The notes under the pieces were generated by a model that saw nothing but the letters and a program-made list of their open reading frames with translations, did no database searches and was not told the DNA's origin. Below are positions 23,881-34,611 of a DNA stretch of 64,000 nucleotides, piece after piece. This DNA comes from Tangfeifania diversioriginum (GTDB lineage: Bacteria; Bacteroidota; Bacteroidia; Bacteroidales; Prolixibacteraceae), in assembly GCA_945873105.1 (NCBI GenBank), contig CAMCBW010000001.1, positions 186,001-250,000 on the forward strand, given 5' to 3'. Position numbers and translations under genes: made by a program. Each line of letters starts with the position of its first letter. Positions within the stretch are counted from its first letter, which is position 1.

Positions 23881-26070
23881 ATGCGACGATTTCCCTTTTA
23901 CAAACAAATGGATGCGATGGATTGCGGACCCTCCTGTTTAAGGATGGTGGCAAAGTTCTATGGTAAGAATATCCCGCTGGAATCGATTCGGGAGAAAAGC
24001 TTTCTTACCCGGGAAGGTGTGTCATTCCTGGGAATGTCAGATGCTGCAGAATCCCTGCATATCAAGTCGGTTGGCGCACGGGTGAATTACAAGCAATTGT
24101 CGGAAGAGGTTCCGCTTCCGGCTATTGTACATTGGAAACATGAGCATTTCATTGTAGTTTATGGGGTAAAACGCGGGAAAGTACGTGTTGCAGACCCTGC
24201 CTTCGGACTGATCGACTACCCCCTGGATGAGTTCCTGAAGGGCTGGTGCGGAACCACCGATGAATCGAAAGCCAAAGGTCTGGCATTGATTCTTGAACCA
24301 ACTCCTGATTTCTACCGGTTGGAGGAGGAGAAAATTGACAAATCTTCCTTTTCGTACCTTTTCTCCTATTTCAGAAACCAGAAGAGGTTCCTTTGGCAAC
24401 TGCTGTTTGGTTTGTTGCTGGGTAGCTTGTTGCAGCTTGTCTTTCCCTTGCTGACGCAATCCATGGTTGATGTTGGGATCAACAACCAGGATATTGGTTT
24501 TGTTACGCTGATCTTGGTGGCTCAACTGATTCTATTTGTTTCGCAGACTACCGTTGAATTTTTCAGGAGCTGGATATTGCTTCACCTCACCGCCCGGCTG
24601 AATGTTTCCCTCATAGCTGATTTTCTCATCAAGTTGATGAGGCTACCCATCGCGTTTTTCGATTCAAAGATGATTGGGGATTTGTTGCAACGCATTGGGG
24701 ACCATACCCGCATTGAGAACTTTATTACCAACCAGACGTTGAATGTACTTTTTTCAATGGTCAATCTTTTGGTGTTTTCCATTGTCCTGGCGATTTACAG
24801 TTGGACGATACTGGCAATATTCTTGTTGGGAAGCCTCCTCTATGTGGTTTGGATACTTTTCTTCCTCAAAAGACGGCGGGAGCTAGATTTTCATCGTTTC
24901 AGGCAGTTGTCCGAAAATCAGGCAAAATTGATTGAGCTGATTACCGGAATGCAGGAGATTAAGCTGAACAATTGTGAAAAGCAGAAACGGTGGGAATGGG
25001 AGAGAATCCAGGCAAAACTCTTTAAGGTAAACATACGCCGGTTGTCCCTTAACCAGGCCCAAACCATTGGGTCATCCTTTGTGAACCAGCTGAAAAACAT
25101 CCTGATCAGTTTTTTTGCTGCCAAATTGGTCATTGATGGCGGGATAACCTTGGGTGCAATGGTAGCAGTTTCCTACATCATAGGTCAAATGAATGCACCC
25201 CTTGCCAATCTGATGGATTTCATTCAAAATGCGCAGGATGCCAAAATATCCCTGGAGCGTTTCAACGAAATTCACCTGAAGAAAGATGAAGAAGGTGATG
25301 AAGAGCCCAGGATCACCCAGCTTCCTGAAAAGAGGGACCTGTTTTTAAACGATGTCACCTTCCAGTACGAAGGTCCGCGCTCTCCAAAAATTCTAAAAGA
25401 GATCAATCTTCACATCCCGGTAAACCAAACAACGGCCATCGTTGGTATGAGCGGCAGTGGCAAAACCACATTGATCAAGCTGCTTTTGGGGTTCTACCCA
25501 CCTGTTTCCGGGTCTGTCTCCATAGGGGAGGTGAATTTGAATCAATTTTCATCCACTGTTTGGCGCGACAAATGTGGTGTAGTCATGCAGGAAGGCTTTA
25601 TTTTTTCCGACTCAATTGTCAACAACATTGCCGTAGGGGCCGACCATATCGATCACGAAAGACTGGCAGAAGCCGTTAGGATGGCCAATATCCGGGAGTA
25701 CATCGAATCCCTGCCAATGGGTTATCGTACAAAAATTGGCCAGGAAGGGGCAGGTTTAAGCCAGGGACAAAAGCAACGGATACTTATAGCACGCGCGGTT
25801 TACAAAAATCCTGACTTCCTTTTCTTTGATGAAGCCACCAATGCACTGGATGCCAACAACGAGAAGGTAATCATGGAAAATATGGTTGAATTCTACAAGG
25901 GGCGCACGGTAGTAGTGGTAGCCCATCGTCTCAGTACGGTTCGAAATGCGGATCAAATCGTAGTACTTGACAAGGGTGAGATTGTAGAACGGGGGGGGCA
26001 TGATGCATTGATTCAACTGAAAGGGAGTTATTGGAACCTGGTTAAAAATCAGCTGGAGCTGGGTGCTTGA
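23881..26070 (+). CDS. Peptidase C39-domain ABC exporter (bacteriocin/peptide type)
   Basis: 729 aa from ATG 23881 (MRRFPFYKQMDAMDCGPSCL); the open frame extends 74 codons upstream without family similarity. Domains: C39 cysteine peptidase (1-135; catalytic Cys15 in DCGPSC, His in HEHFIVVYGV, Asp in VADPAFG), ABC transmembrane region (about 160-450, FFDSKMIGDLLQRI), and ATPase (about 485-729; Walker A GMSGSGKTTL, signature GLSQGQKQRI, Walker B FLFFDEATNALD, H-loop VAHRL). Such proteins cut the leader off a peptide at a GG site and export it. The adjacent HlyD gene supports this, but no precursor is visible nearby. Confidence 0.95.
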   Translation: MRRFPFYKQMDAMDCGPSCLRMVAKFYGKNIPLESIREKSFLTREGVSFLGMSDAAESLHIKSVGARVNYKQLSEEVPLPAIVHWKHEHFIVVYGVKRGKVRVADPAFGLIDYPLDEFLKGWCGTTDESKAKGLALILEPTPDFYRLEEEKIDKSSFSYLFSYFRNQKRFLWQLLFGLLLGSLLQLVFPLLTQSMVDVGINNQDIGFVTLILVAQLILFVSQTTVEFFRSWILLHLTARLNVSLIADFLIKLMRLPIAFFDSKMIGDLLQRIGDHTRIENFITNQTLNVLFSMVNLLVFSIVLAIYSWTILAIFLLGSLLYVVWILFFLKRRRELDFHRFRQLSENQAKLIELITGMQEIKLNNCEKQKRWEWERIQAKLFKVNIRRLSLNQAQTIGSSFVNQLKNILISFFAAKLVIDGGITLGAMVAVSYIIGQMNAPLANLMDFIQNAQDAKISLERFNEIHLKKDEEGDEEPRITQLPEKRDLFLNDVTFQYEGPRSPKILKEINLHIPVNQTTAIVGMSGSGKTTLIKLLLGFYPPVSGSVSIGEVNLNQFSSTVWRDKCGVVMQEGFIFSDSIVNNIAVGADHIDHERLAEAVRMANIREYIESLPMGYRTKIGQEGAGLSQGQKQRILIARAVYKNPDFLFFDEATNALDANNEKVIMENMVEFYKGRTVVVVAHRLSTVRNADQIVVLDKGEIVERGGHDALIQLKGSYWNLVKNQLELGA

Positions 26071-26134
26071 AAATTAAGCATTTGAAGGAATAGGTCTTAA
26101 AAAAGCAATTCAGACTTTTACCAACTAGAAAGGA

Positions 26135-26656
26135 ATGACTAAAAGGATAGAGGAGATAGAGCTTCACAGCAGGGAGGTCCAGGATCTTTTGGGCAAGGTG
26201 CCATCCTGGCTGATCAGGAATGGAACCCTCGTGGTTCTCCTGCTGTTGGGGGTGCTTGCGGCAGGTAGCTGGTTTTTTAAGTACCCTGATAGGATTGTTG
26301 CACCTGTAGTGGTAGTTGACGGCGGTACGACGCCCGCCTCATTGACAGGTTATGTAGAATTGAGTACCAGTCAAATAGGAAAAGTCAGGGTTGGTCAGCG
26401 GGTAAATCTGAAATTTGTAAACTATCCGTACCTTCAGTTTGGCGTGGTTAAAGGGGTTGTAAGCAGGATTGCTGCAAAACCTGCCGGTGATTCCTATCCG
26501 CTTGAGGTAAGCCTTCCCGGGCAGCTGGTCACTACCCTTGGGAAGAGATTGGACTTTGAGCGGGAACTGAAGGGTACTGCAGAAATTGTTACAGATCCGC
26601 GCAGTTTACTGGACAGGATATTCAGCCCGCTGCATGTATTGGGGGCGGAGAAATAA
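26135..26656 (+). CDS. Miniature HlyD-family adaptor lacking lipoyl and coiled-coil domains
   Basis: 173 aa, against about 400 for typical HlyD partners of C39 exporters. The N-terminus (IELHSREVQDLLGKVPSW) and single membrane helix (about 31-50) are the usual Bacteroidota HlyD type, and the C-terminal part (GKVRVGQRVNLKFVNYPYLQ, FGVVKGVVSRIA, GTAEIVTDPRSLLDRIF) is the normal beta-barrel end. The lipoyl half-motifs and the long coiled coil that should lie between them are missing; the frame joins directly at DGGTTPASLTGYVELS. The ends are well preserved and there is no frameshift. It is 64 bases after the exporter gene, presumably co-transcribed. Confidence 0.82.
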   Translation: MTKRIEEIELHSREVQDLLGKVPSWLIRNGTLVVLLLLGVLAAGSWFFKYPDRIVAPVVVVDGGTTPASLTGYVELSTSQIGKVRVGQRVNLKFVNYPYLQFGVVKGVVSRIAAKPAGDSYPLEVSLPGQLVTTLGKRLDFERELKGTAEIVTDPRSLLDRIFSPLHVLGAEK

Positions 26657-26823
26657 GTCTGTCGAAAGGAGCTAAAGTCAGAATTGCTTTGCAGATCTGC
26701 TTCTAAGATCTAGCCGGGATGTGCAATTAGTTTCATTGATTCTCCCCTTGGAGGGAAGGAAGGTCAAACTTATTTGATTGAGATGAAAGATCATTTTGTT
26801 GTGTAATCTATTGGAAACTTAAT

Positions 26824-28101
26824 ATGGAAAGAAGAGGCTTTATCAAAACAGCAGCGGTTGGATCAGCCGCAATGGCTACCGCAATAAGTGTGCAGGCAGC
26901 AGACCAAAAACGCAAGTTAAAAGTAGGTCTGGTGGGAGCAGGATGGTATGGAATGGTCATCACAAAAGCTGCCCTCACGGTTGGCGGAGTGGAGGTGATT
27001 GCCATTTGCGATGTGGATTCAGTTCATTTGAACGACAGTGCTGCGGAGGTGACAAAACTTCAGGGAACGAGGCCCCAGGTTTTTAAAGATTACCGGGACC
27101 TCCTGGATGTAAAAGGTTTGGAAGTTCTATTCATTGGGACTCCTCCCCACTGGCATGCCTTGATGTTTATTGCTGCCTGTGAAAAGGGGCTGGATATTTA
27201 CTGTGAAAAACCGCTGGCATACGACATCCTGGAAGGGTTGGCCATGGTCAAAGCCTCACAAAAGGCAGGTAATATTGTTCAGATCGGTTTTCAACGGCGG
27301 CAGAGTGCCGCTTTTGCCAAGGCAAAGGCATTGATAGACAGTGGAACCATTGGGGAGGTGCACCAGATTGCGGCACAGATCAACTATATACCAGGCAACC
27401 AGGATACGACCATACAGCCACCCCCTGCTTCACTCGACTGGGAAGCCTGGTGTGGCCCTGCTCCAAAGCTTGAGTATCGGCCCAATATTGCCCACAAGGC
27501 CTGGCGGTTAGAGAAGCAATACGGGAATGGTCACCTGGTCGATTGGGGGATTCATCTGATTGATGGAATTCGGCTGATCATGGATGAAACCATGCCTACA
27601 GAGTTCTATACCCGTGGAGGAATCCATGAATGGAAAAATAAAATAACCACTCCAGACACCCTGACAGCGAACATGGCCTTCAGGAAAGCTCCGGTGGTTT
27701 GGCAACACCGGCTTTGGGGGACCGGTGATCCTGTGAAAGAGTTTAACAATGGCATCTTTTTTCATGGAGAAAAGGGGACCTTATTTACAAATGACTCGAA
27801 AATAATTCTTTACCCTACCGGGAAAGATACGAAACCCGAAGAGATGGTCATTCAGAATGTAGCCATGCAGGAAAATCACATGGAAAACTTTCTGAAGGCA
27901 GTCCGGACCAGAGAGAAGCATATCCTCAGATGTACTCCCGAGGATGCATTTCAGTCTACAGCTACGGTTCAGCTGGCAATGATCGCATTGGATTCCAATT
28001 CCCTGGTTCAATGGGACAGCACCAAAAATGAGATAACAGGGAACAAGGCTGCCTCCATGTGGATGAAAAGGGAATACCGTGGGCCCTACAAACATCCATG
28101 A
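26824..28101 (+). CDS. Gfo/Idh/MocA-family oxidoreductase with Tat signal
   Basis: 425 aa. The N-terminus MERRGFIKTAAVGSAAMATA is a twin-arginine signal of the kind common on periplasmic Gfo/Idh/MocA proteins of Bacteroidota. The Rossmann motif GLVGAGWYGM follows at about residue 36, then ICDVDS, FIGTPPHWHA and the family signature CEKPLAYD. The C-terminal domain has VDWGIHLIDGIRLIMDE with the active-site His. Members oxidise or reduce sugars with NAD(P); substrate unknown. It stands alone between the exporter pair and the ribosomal cluster. The preceding 167 bases show no gene or clear promoter. Confidence 0.92.
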   Translation: MERRGFIKTAAVGSAAMATAISVQAADQKRKLKVGLVGAGWYGMVITKAALTVGGVEVIAICDVDSVHLNDSAAEVTKLQGTRPQVFKDYRDLLDVKGLEVLFIGTPPHWHALMFIAACEKGLDIYCEKPLAYDILEGLAMVKASQKAGNIVQIGFQRRQSAAFAKAKALIDSGTIGEVHQIAAQINYIPGNQDTTIQPPPASLDWEAWCGPAPKLEYRPNIAHKAWRLEKQYGNGHLVDWGIHLIDGIRLIMDETMPTEFYTRGGIHEWKNKITTPDTLTANMAFRKAPVVWQHRLWGTGDPVKEFNNGIFFHGEKGTLFTNDSKIILYPTGKDTKPEEMVIQNVAMQENHMENFLKAVRTREKHILRCTPEDAFQSTATVQLAMIALDSNSLVQWDSTKNEITGNKAASMWMKREYRGPYKHP

Positions 28102-28243
28102 GGTAAGAGGGGATTGGTGTTAAAATTTTTTAATAACCGGTTGTTTTCGTGCCGGTGTTTCGCTGTCAGCTGAGGGGCATCGCCCAATCCGGCTGAAAAT
28201 CACTTTTTTTTTAGTGTTGTAGTGTGTTTTCCAAAGAAATGTG

Positions 28244-28251
28244 TACTTTTG
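28244..28251 (+). promoter_or_regulatory. Promoter -7 box of the ribosomal super-cluster (TACTTTTG)
   Basis: TACTTTTG fits TAnnTTTG about 122 bases before rpsL. A -33 TTG is not at the standard spacing (nearest at 28217-28219). Confidence 0.6.
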
Positions 28252-28300
28252 CAGTCCATTTTGGAGAGGTTTTGCATGGTAATAAAGTGCTAGATTGCAG

Positions 28301-28333
28301 AACCTACGGGGAATTGCGAGATTTCCCCGGGTT
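28301..28333 (+). promoter_or_regulatory. Hairpin in the rpsL leader
   Basis: AACC-TACGGGGAA pairs with TTTCCCC-GGGTT around a TTGCGAGA loop, about 40 bases before rpsL. No T-run follows. It may be an r-protein autoregulation site, but this is inference. Confidence 0.5.
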
Positions 28334-28373
28334 AATTATGTGTGTATTTTTTATTAAAAATTAAAAAACGTTT

Positions 28374-28781
28374 ATGCCTACTATTCAACAGTTAGTACGT
28401 AAAGGAAGGGTAAATATCGAAGACAAAAGCAAGTCTCCGGCATTGAACTCTTGCCCGCAGCGTAGAGGCGTGTGTGTACGTGTATACACGACAACGCCTA
28501 AAAAGCCGAATTCCGCCATGCGGAAGGTTGCCAGGGTAAGGCTTACCAATGGCAAAGAGGTGAATGCCTATATTCCGGGAGAAGGACACAATTTGCAGGA
28601 GCACTCCATTGTACTCGTTCGTGGTGGTCGTGTAAAAGATCTTCCCGGTGTTCGTTACCATTTAATTCGTGGTGCACTCGATACCGCAGGTGTGGAAGGT
28701 CGCAAGCAACGTCGTTCTAAGTATGGCGCAAAGCGCCCAAAACCAGGACAAGTAGCTGCAGCAACAAAAAAGAAGAAATAA
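28374..28781 (+). CDS. rpsL: 30S ribosomal protein S12
   Basis: 135 aa. Decoding-centre protein; the residues linked to streptomycin response lie in [15 protein letters not shown] and [16 protein letters not shown], both intact and of the sensitive type. The C-terminal tail is lysine-rich (AAATKKKK). First gene of the cluster, with a 270-base upstream gap holding the promoter box and leader hairpin. Confidence 0.98.
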   Translation: MPTIQQLVRKGRVNIEDKSKSPALNSCPQRRGVCVRVYTTTPKKPNSAMRKVARVRLTNGKEVNAYIPGEGHNLQEHSIVLVRGGRVKDLPGVRYHLIRGALDTAGVEGRKQRRSKYGAKRPKPGQVAAATKKKK

Positions 28782-28904
28782 TTAAAAAGAAACATTAGTT
28801 ATTAGTTTGGAGGTTTGGTTGAGTAAGGGCTTGTCTGGAACAGGCTGTATAACTGAAGGCTAAACAACAACCGATTCGAATAACACAAACAATTTGTAAC
28901 TAAG

Positions 28905-29381
28905 ATGAGAAAGACAAAACCAAAAAAGCGGATCATTCTTCCCGATCCAAAATTCAATGACGTTCTCGTTACTCGCTTCGTGAACAGTCTGATGTTTGAT
29001 GGAAAGAAGTCCATCGCATTCAAAATCATTTACGATGCCCTTGATATCGTTGAGAAAAAGATGAAAGACAATGAGTTGTCTGCACTTGACGTATGGAAAA
29101 AGGCATTGATCAACATTACTCCGCAGGTTGAGGTTAAGAGTAGGCGTGTGGGTGGTGCCAACTTTCAGGTTCCGATGGAAATCCGTCCGGAAAGAAAAGT
29201 GGCGATCTCCATGCGTAACCTTATCATCTTCTCCAAAAAGCGTTCAGGTCACTCAATGGCAGAGAAATTAGCCGCTGAGACACTGGCTGCTTACAACGAG
29301 GAGGGTGGAGCATTCAAGAAAAAAGAAGATACACACAGAATGGCAGAAGCAAACCGTGCGTTTGCGCATTTCCGGTTCTAA
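28905..29381 (+). CDS. rpsG: 30S ribosomal protein S7
   Basis: 158 aa, normal length. Nucleates assembly of the 30S head by binding 16S rRNA. Begins [18 protein letters not shown] and has the family motif [21 protein letters not shown] 123-base gap separates it from rpsL; S7 autoregulation sites occur in this gap in E. coli, but no equivalent is evident here. Confidence 0.98.
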   Translation: MRKTKPKKRIILPDPKFNDVLVTRFVNSLMFDGKKSIAFKIIYDALDIVEKKMKDNELSALDVWKKALINITPQVEVKSRRVGGANFQVPMEIRPERKVAISMRNLIIFSKKRSGHSMAEKLAAETLAAYNEEGGAFKKKEDTHRMAEANRAFAHFRF

Positions 29382-29431
29382 CCGGATTTTTTCAGATAGT
29401 TTAGTTTAGTTTATTGTACGACAAATTTATA

Positions 29432-31540
29432 ATGGCGAAAAGGGACCTTACAAATACCAGAAATATCGGGATCATGGCGCACATCGATGCCGGTAAAACA
29501 ACCACTTCAGAGCGGATTCTGTTTTACACGGGGAAAGTTCACCGGATCGGTGAAGTTCACGATGGTGCAGCAACGATGGACTGGATGGAACAGGAGCAGG
29601 AGCGTGGAATTACCATTACTTCTGCTGCGACATTTACTGAATGGACATACCAGGATATTGTTCATCAGATCAATATCATTGATACTCCGGGCCACGTCGA
29701 CTTTACAGTGGAGGTGGAACGTTCGTTGAGGGTTCTTGACGGTGCGGTTGCAACCTTTTGTGCCGTGGGAGGGGTAGAAGCCCAATCAGAAACTGTTTGG
29801 CGTCAGGCCGACAAATATGGAGTGCCAAAGATTGCCTTCATCAACAAGATGGACCGTGCAGGTGCCGATTTTTTCAATGTTTACAACGACATCAAGGAAA
29901 AACTGGGGGCCAATCCGGTTCCGATTCAGATCCCAATTGGCGCAGAAGAGCGTTTCAAGGGGGTGATTGACCTGGTAGCCATGAAATCAGTTGTTTGGCA
30001 CGACGAAACCATGGGAGCTGATTATTCGGTAGAAGAGATTCCTGCCGACCTGATGGAACTTGCCATTGAATGGCGTGAGAAATTGGTGGAATCGGTTGCC
30101 GAGCAGGATGAGACTTTGATGGAGAAATTCTTCGAAGATCCCAACAGCATTACGGTGGACGAATTGAAGCATGTCATTCGCAAGGCCACCCTTTCAGGTG
30201 TTATCATCCCGATGCTTTGCGGCTCAGCTTTCAAAAACAAAGGAGTTCAGACACTTTTGGATGCTGTTTGTGCCTACTTGCCAAATCCGTTGGATGTTGC
30301 CTCTATTGTAGGAACCAACCCGGATACAGGCGAAGAGGTTGAGCGGAAACCGGATGTTGGTGAGCCACTTTCAGCACTTGCTTTTAAAATTGCCACAGAC
30401 CCTTACGTAGGTCGTTTGTGCTTCATACGTGTCTATTCCGGGAAAATTGATGCAGGCTCTTATGTCCTCAATACCCGTACCGGAAAGAAAGAGCGGATTT
30501 CCCGTCTCTTCCAGATGCACTCCAACAAACAACAACCCCGTGACGTGATTGAAGCAGGCGACATCTGTGCCGCCGTTGGTTTCAAGGACATCCGTACCGG
30601 GGATACCCTCTGTTCATTGGAAGATCCAATCGTTCTCGAGTCTATGACCTTCCCGGAACCGGTAATTGGTATCGCGATTGAGCCAAAGACCCAGAAAGAC
30701 CTCGACAAGTTGTCAAACGGTCTGGTGAAACTCTCCGAAGAGGATCCTACCTTCCAGGTGAATACCGACCAGGATAGCGGACAAACCATCATCCGTGGGA
30801 TGGGTGAGCTCCATTTGGAGATCATCGTCGACCGTTTGAAGCGGGAGTTCAAAGTAGAATGCAACCAGGGTGCTCCTCAGGTGTCTTACAAAGAGACCAT
30901 AACCAAAGAGGTTAATCTGCGGGAAGTATTCAAGAAGCAGACCGGTGGTCGCGGTAAATTTGCCGACATCTCTGTTCACATTGGCCCAATTGACGAGGGT
31001 AAAACTGGTCTTCAATTTGTCGACCAGATCAAAGGTGGTACCATTCCCCGTGAATACATTCCATCCATCGAGAAGGGCTTTAAAGAGGCCATGAACAATG
31101 GTCCATTGGCCGGATACAAAATTGAAAATCTTAAGGTGGTATTGGTCGACGGTTCCTTCCACCCTGTTGACTCCGATGCACTCTCTTTCGAGTTGTGCGC
31201 CAAGCAAGCTTTCAGAAGTGCGGCATCCAAAGCAAAACCCGTTTTGCTGGAGCCCATCATGAAGGTAGAAGTTGTTACACCGGATGATTACATGGGGGAT
31301 ATTGTTGGCGACCTGAACCGTCGTCGTGGGCATGTTGAGAGCATGGATGCCAAGTTTGGTGCCCGTGTCATCAAGGCACTGGTTCCGCTTTCCGAGCAGT
31401 TTGGATATGTAACGACCTTGCGTACCCTCTCTTCCGGCCGGGCAACCTCCACGATGGAATTTTCACATTATTCAGAGGTTCCCAAGAACATTGCCATCGC
31501 AGTACTTGAGAATGTCAAAGGAAAAGTAGAGTTGTTATAA
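29432..31540 (+). CDS. fusA: Elongation factor G (canonical)
   Basis: 702 aa from ATG 29432 ([20 protein letters not shown]); six further codons upstream are open. GTPase that drives translocation on the ribosome. All G motifs are canonical: [10 protein letters not shown], switch [16 protein letters not shown] with the catalytic His, NKMD, and GSAFKN. It therefore differs from the EF-G2 gene at 21241-23397, where several are changed. It is followed by rpsJ 19 bases later; the tuf gene often found here in other phyla is absent. Confidence 0.98.
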   Translation: MAKRDLTNTRNIGIMAHIDAGKTTTSERILFYTGKVHRIGEVHDGAATMDWMEQEQERGITITSAATFTEWTYQDIVHQINIIDTPGHVDFTVEVERSLRVLDGAVATFCAVGGVEAQSETVWRQADKYGVPKIAFINKMDRAGADFFNVYNDIKEKLGANPVPIQIPIGAEERFKGVIDLVAMKSVVWHDETMGADYSVEEIPADLMELAIEWREKLVESVAEQDETLMEKFFEDPNSITVDELKHVIRKATLSGVIIPMLCGSAFKNKGVQTLLDAVCAYLPNPLDVASIVGTNPDTGEEVERKPDVGEPLSALAFKIATDPYVGRLCFIRVYSGKIDAGSYVLNTRTGKKERISRLFQMHSNKQQPRDVIEAGDICAAVGFKDIRTGDTLCSLEDPIVLESMTFPEPVIGIAIEPKTQKDLDKLSNGLVKLSEEDPTFQVNTDQDSGQTIIRGMGELHLEIIVDRLKREFKVECNQGAPQVSYKETITKEVNLREVFKKQTGGRGKFADISVHIGPIDEGKTGLQFVDQIKGGTIPREYIPSIEKGFKEAMNNGPLAGYKIENLKVVLVDGSFHPVDSDALSFELCAKQAFRSAASKAKPVLLEPIMKVEVVTPDDYMGDIVGDLNRRRGHVESMDAKFGARVIKALVPLSEQFGYVTTLRTLSSGRATSTMEFSHYSEVPKNIAIAVLENVKGKVELL

Positions 31541-31559
31541 CACTAAATACGTTCTTATC

Positions 31560-31865
31560 ATGAGTCAAAAAATCAGAATTAAACTGAAATCGTACGATCA
31601 CAATCTGGTTGACAAGTCAGCTGAGAAGATTGTAAAAACGGTTAAATCCACAGGTGCCATCGTTAGCGGACCAATTCCGCTGCCAACACACCGTCGTATT
31701 TTCACCGTATTGAGATCTACCTTCGTAAATAAAAAATCGAGGGAGCAGTTCGAGTTGTCCTCTTACAAGAGATTGATCGACATTTACAGTTCAACCGCGA
31801 AGACTATCGATGCCTTGATGAAGCTGGAGTTGCCCAGTGGCGTTGAAGTTGAAATTAAAGTTTGA
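31560..31865 (+). CDS. rpsJ: 30S ribosomal protein S10
   Basis: 101 aa; [20 protein letters not shown] and [17 protein letters not shown] are typical. Head protein of the 30S subunit, in other bacteria also a transcription antitermination partner of NusB. First gene of the S10 segment; no separate promoter is visible in the 19-base gap after fusA. Confidence 0.98.
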   Translation: MSQKIRIKLKSYDHNLVDKSAEKIVKTVKSTGAIVSGPIPLPTHRRIFTVLRSTFVNKKSREQFELSSYKRLIDIYSSTAKTIDALMKLELPSGVEVEIKV

Positions 31866-31889
31866 TAAACTGCTTAACAAGTAGAAAAA

Positions 31890-32507
31890 ATGCCAGGATT
31901 AATTGGAAAAAAAATCGGAATGACTTCCGTATTCAGTGTTGAGGGGAAAAACATCCCATGCACTGTGATTGAGGCTGGTCCATGCATTGTCACCCAGATC
32001 CGTACGCTCGAGACCGATGGTTACGAAGCGGTACAACTGGGGTTTGTTGACAAAAAAGAGAAGCATGCGACGAAAGCAGAAATCGGCCACTACAAAAAGG
32101 CCGGTACTACTCCTAAGAGAAAAGTGGTAGAATTTGATGGATTTGGAAGCGATGTAAAGTTAGGGGATGTCATTACAGTTGACCTGCTCGAAGCGGATAC
32201 ATTCATCGACATTTCAGGTGTATCAAAGGGACGCGGGTTCCAGGGTGTTGTGAAACGTCACGGCTTCGGCGGTGTCGGACAGAGCACACACGGCCAGCAC
32301 AACCGCTTGCGCGCACCAGGTTCTATCGGTGCCTCTTCCTATCCTTCCCGCGTATTCAAAGGAATGCGTATGGCAGGTCGTGACGGTGGAAAAACTATAA
32401 CTGTTCAAAACCTTCAGGTGTTGAAAGTTATTCCGGAGAACAATCTTTTAATTGTTAAAGGTTCTGTCCCCGGAGCCAAAGATTCATACTTAATTATCTT
32501 GAAGTAA
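31890..32507 (+). CDS. rplC: 50S ribosomal protein L3
   Basis: 205 aa. Binds 23S rRNA near the peptidyl transferase centre. [16 protein letters not shown] at the start and the conserved loop [20 protein letters not shown] are present; the methylated Gln of E. coli L3 corresponds to this loop. The stop overlaps the rplD start by one base (TAATG). Confidence 0.98.
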   Translation: MPGLIGKKIGMTSVFSVEGKNIPCTVIEAGPCIVTQIRTLETDGYEAVQLGFVDKKEKHATKAEIGHYKKAGTTPKRKVVEFDGFGSDVKLGDVITVDLLEADTFIDISGVSKGRGFQGVVKRHGFGGVGQSTHGQHNRLRAPGSIGASSYPSRVFKGMRMAGRDGGKTITVQNLQVLKVIPENNLLIVKGSVPGAKDSYLIILK

Positions 32508-33142
32508 TGGAAATCGCAGTTTTAAACAGAGCAGGTGAAGAGACCGGAAGAAAAGTAGAGCTGAACGACAGCATCTATTCGGTGGAACCTAACGATCACG
32601 CGATTTATCTCGACGTGAAGCAATATCTGGCCAATCAACGTCAGGGTACCCATAAGAGCAAGGAACGCGGAGAAGTATCCGGGTCAACCAGAAAGCTGAA
32701 AAAGCAAAAAGGAACCGGTGGAGCCCGTGCGGGAAGTATCAAATCAGGTACCATCCGTGGTGGGGGCCGTATGTTCGGACCACGTCCTAGGAATTATGGT
32801 TTCAAATTGAACAAGAAACTCAAAGAGCTGGCACGCAGATCTGCCCTAACCTACAAAGCGCAAGGCAGTGATATTCTAATTCTTGAGGACTTTTCAATTG
32901 ACATGCCCAAAACAAAGGAATTGATCACACTTCAAAATAATTTGAAGATCAGTGATAAAAATTCTTTGATAGTGTTATCGGAAGCAAATAAAAACATATA
33001 TTTGTCAACCAGAAATTTACAGAACCTCGAAGTTGTAACTACCTCAGAATTATGTACTTACAAAATTATGAGAGCTAAAAAAATAGTTTTAGCAGAGAGT
33101 TCTGTAGCTAAATTGGAGGAATTATTTAAGATTAACGCGTAA
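32507..33142 (+). CDS. rplD: 50S ribosomal protein L4
   Basis: 211 aa. The extended tunnel-lining loop is visible as [19 protein letters not shown] followed by [19 protein letters not shown]. In E. coli L4 represses its own S10 operon; no matching leader is evident here. The 3' third is AT-richer than the start. Starts within the rplC stop codon. Confidence 0.97.
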   Translation: MEIAVLNRAGEETGRKVELNDSIYSVEPNDHAIYLDVKQYLANQRQGTHKSKERGEVSGSTRKLKKQKGTGGARAGSIKSGTIRGGGRMFGPRPRNYGFKLNKKLKELARRSALTYKAQGSDILILEDFSIDMPKTKELITLQNNLKISDKNSLIVLSEANKNIYLSTRNLQNLEVVTTSELCTYKIMRAKKIVLAESSVAKLEELFKINA

Positions 33143-33146
33143 GAAA

Positions 33147-33440
33147 ATGGTTGAAATTTTGATTCGCCCTATCGTAACCGAGAAAATGAATGCCCAAGCG
33201 GAGAAGTTAAACCGCTACGGTTTCATGGTAGATAAGAAGGCAGATAAGCATCAGATCAAAAAGGCCGTGGAAGATATCTATGGCGTTAAAGTAGTTTCTG
33301 TCAACACGATGGTATATGCCGGTAAATTGAAATCCCGTTTTACCAAAAGTGGGGTGATTACCGGACGTACGAATGCTTATAAAAAAGCAGTTGTCACGTT
33401 GAACAAAGGAGAGAATATTGATTTTTACAGCAATATCTAA
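33147..33440 (+). CDS. rplW: 50S ribosomal protein L23
   Basis: 97 aa; EILIRPIVTEKMNAQAEKLN and the KKAVEDIYGVKVVSVNTM motif identify it. It sits at the tunnel exit and docks trigger factor and SRP. Four bases after rplD. Confidence 0.98.
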   Translation: MVEILIRPIVTEKMNAQAEKLNRYGFMVDKKADKHQIKKAVEDIYGVKVVSVNTMVYAGKLKSRFTKSGVITGRTNAYKKAVVTLNKGENIDFYSNI

Positions 33441-33447
33441 GTAAAAA

Positions 33448-34275
33448 ATGGCAGTTAGAAAGTTAAAACCTGTAACTCCGGGTCAAAGGCACAAAGTGAT
33501 TGGTACTTTTGACTCAATTACAACTGGCAATACACCTGAAAAATCATTGTTAAGGCCCATGAAGAGTACCGGTGGTAGAAATACCAGCGGTGTAATGACA
33601 ATGAGGTATATAGGTGGCGGGCACAAGAGAAAATACCGTGTAATTGATTTTGTCCGTGAGAAGGACAACATTCCTGCACGCGTTGATTCGATCCAGTATG
33701 ATCCAAATCGTACGGCTCGTATCGCACTCTTGGTATATGCCGATGGAGAGAAGCGCTACATGCTGGCTCCGAATGGTCTCGTAGTAGGCCAGACGGTTGT
33801 TAGTGGAAATGAAGTGGCTCCTGAGATCGGTAATTCGCTACCTCTTGGAAAAATACCTCTTGGTACAATCGTTCACAACATTGAGTTGCATCCTGGTCAG
33901 GGCGGTATTATGGCTCGCTCGGCCGGAACCTATGCACAACTCACTTCGCGTGAAGGAAGGTACGCAATCATTAAACTCCCCTCAGGCGAGTCCCGCATGG
34001 TACTGGTTGCATGTCGTGCAACAGTAGGTACCGTAGGAAACGCCGATCATGCCCTTGAAAGATCAGGCAAAGCCGGTCGAAGCCGCTGGTTGGGGCGTCG
34101 TCCCCGTGTTCGTGGTGTAGCCATGAACCCTGTGGATCACCCTATGGGTGGTGGTGAAGGACGTGCATCCGGTGGACATCCGCGTTCACGTAAAGGGTTG
34201 CTTGCGAAGGGTTACAAGACCCGCTCGAAGAAAAAAGCTTCGACCAAGTATATTATTGAACGTAGGAAAAAGTAA
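33448..34275 (+). CDS. rplB: 50S ribosomal protein L2
   Basis: 275 aa. Needed for subunit association and peptidyl transfer. [19 protein letters not shown] and the catalytic-region motif [20 protein letters not shown], with the conserved His, are intact; the basic C-terminus is [21 protein letters not shown] shortened by one residue from the usual ending. Seven bases after rplW. Confidence 0.98.
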   Translation: MAVRKLKPVTPGQRHKVIGTFDSITTGNTPEKSLLRPMKSTGGRNTSGVMTMRYIGGGHKRKYRVIDFVREKDNIPARVDSIQYDPNRTARIALLVYADGEKRYMLAPNGLVVGQTVVSGNEVAPEIGNSLPLGKIPLGTIVHNIELHPGQGGIMARSAGTYAQLTSREGRYAIIKLPSGESRMVLVACRATVGTVGNADHALERSGKAGRSRWLGRRPRVRGVAMNPVDHPMGGGEGRASGGHPRSRKGLLAKGYKTRSKKKASTKYIIERRKK

Positions 34276-34298
34276 TCGCTAAAAAAACTGAGTAGATT

Positions 34299-34568
34299 AT
34301 GAGTCGTTCGTTAAAAAAAGGCCCTTTCATCGACTTTAAGTTGGAGAAAAAAGTGTTGGTTCTCAACGAATCAGCAAAGAAGTCGATCGTAAAAACGTGG
34401 GCAAGACATTCAATGATTTCGCCTGATTTTGTAGGACATACCATTGCAGTTCACAACGGGAATAAATTTATTCCGGTTTATGTAACTGAGAACATGGTTG
34501 GACACAAACTGGGTGAGTTTTCTCCTACCCGCACCTTCAGAGGTCATGGTGGCAACAAGAAGAAATAA
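34299..34568 (+). CDS. rpsS: 30S ribosomal protein S19
   Basis: 89 aa; [19 protein letters not shown] and [18 protein letters not shown] are family signatures. Head protein that contacts S13 and the A-site region. 23 bases after rplB. Confidence 0.98.
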   Translation: MSRSLKKGPFIDFKLEKKVLVLNESAKKSIVKTWARHSMISPDFVGHTIAVHNGNKFIPVYVTENMVGHKLGEFSPTRTFRGHGGNKKK

Positions 34569-34611
34569 GCCATGAACGCGGATATGTATAATAGAAGTAA
34601 AAAGTACCAAG

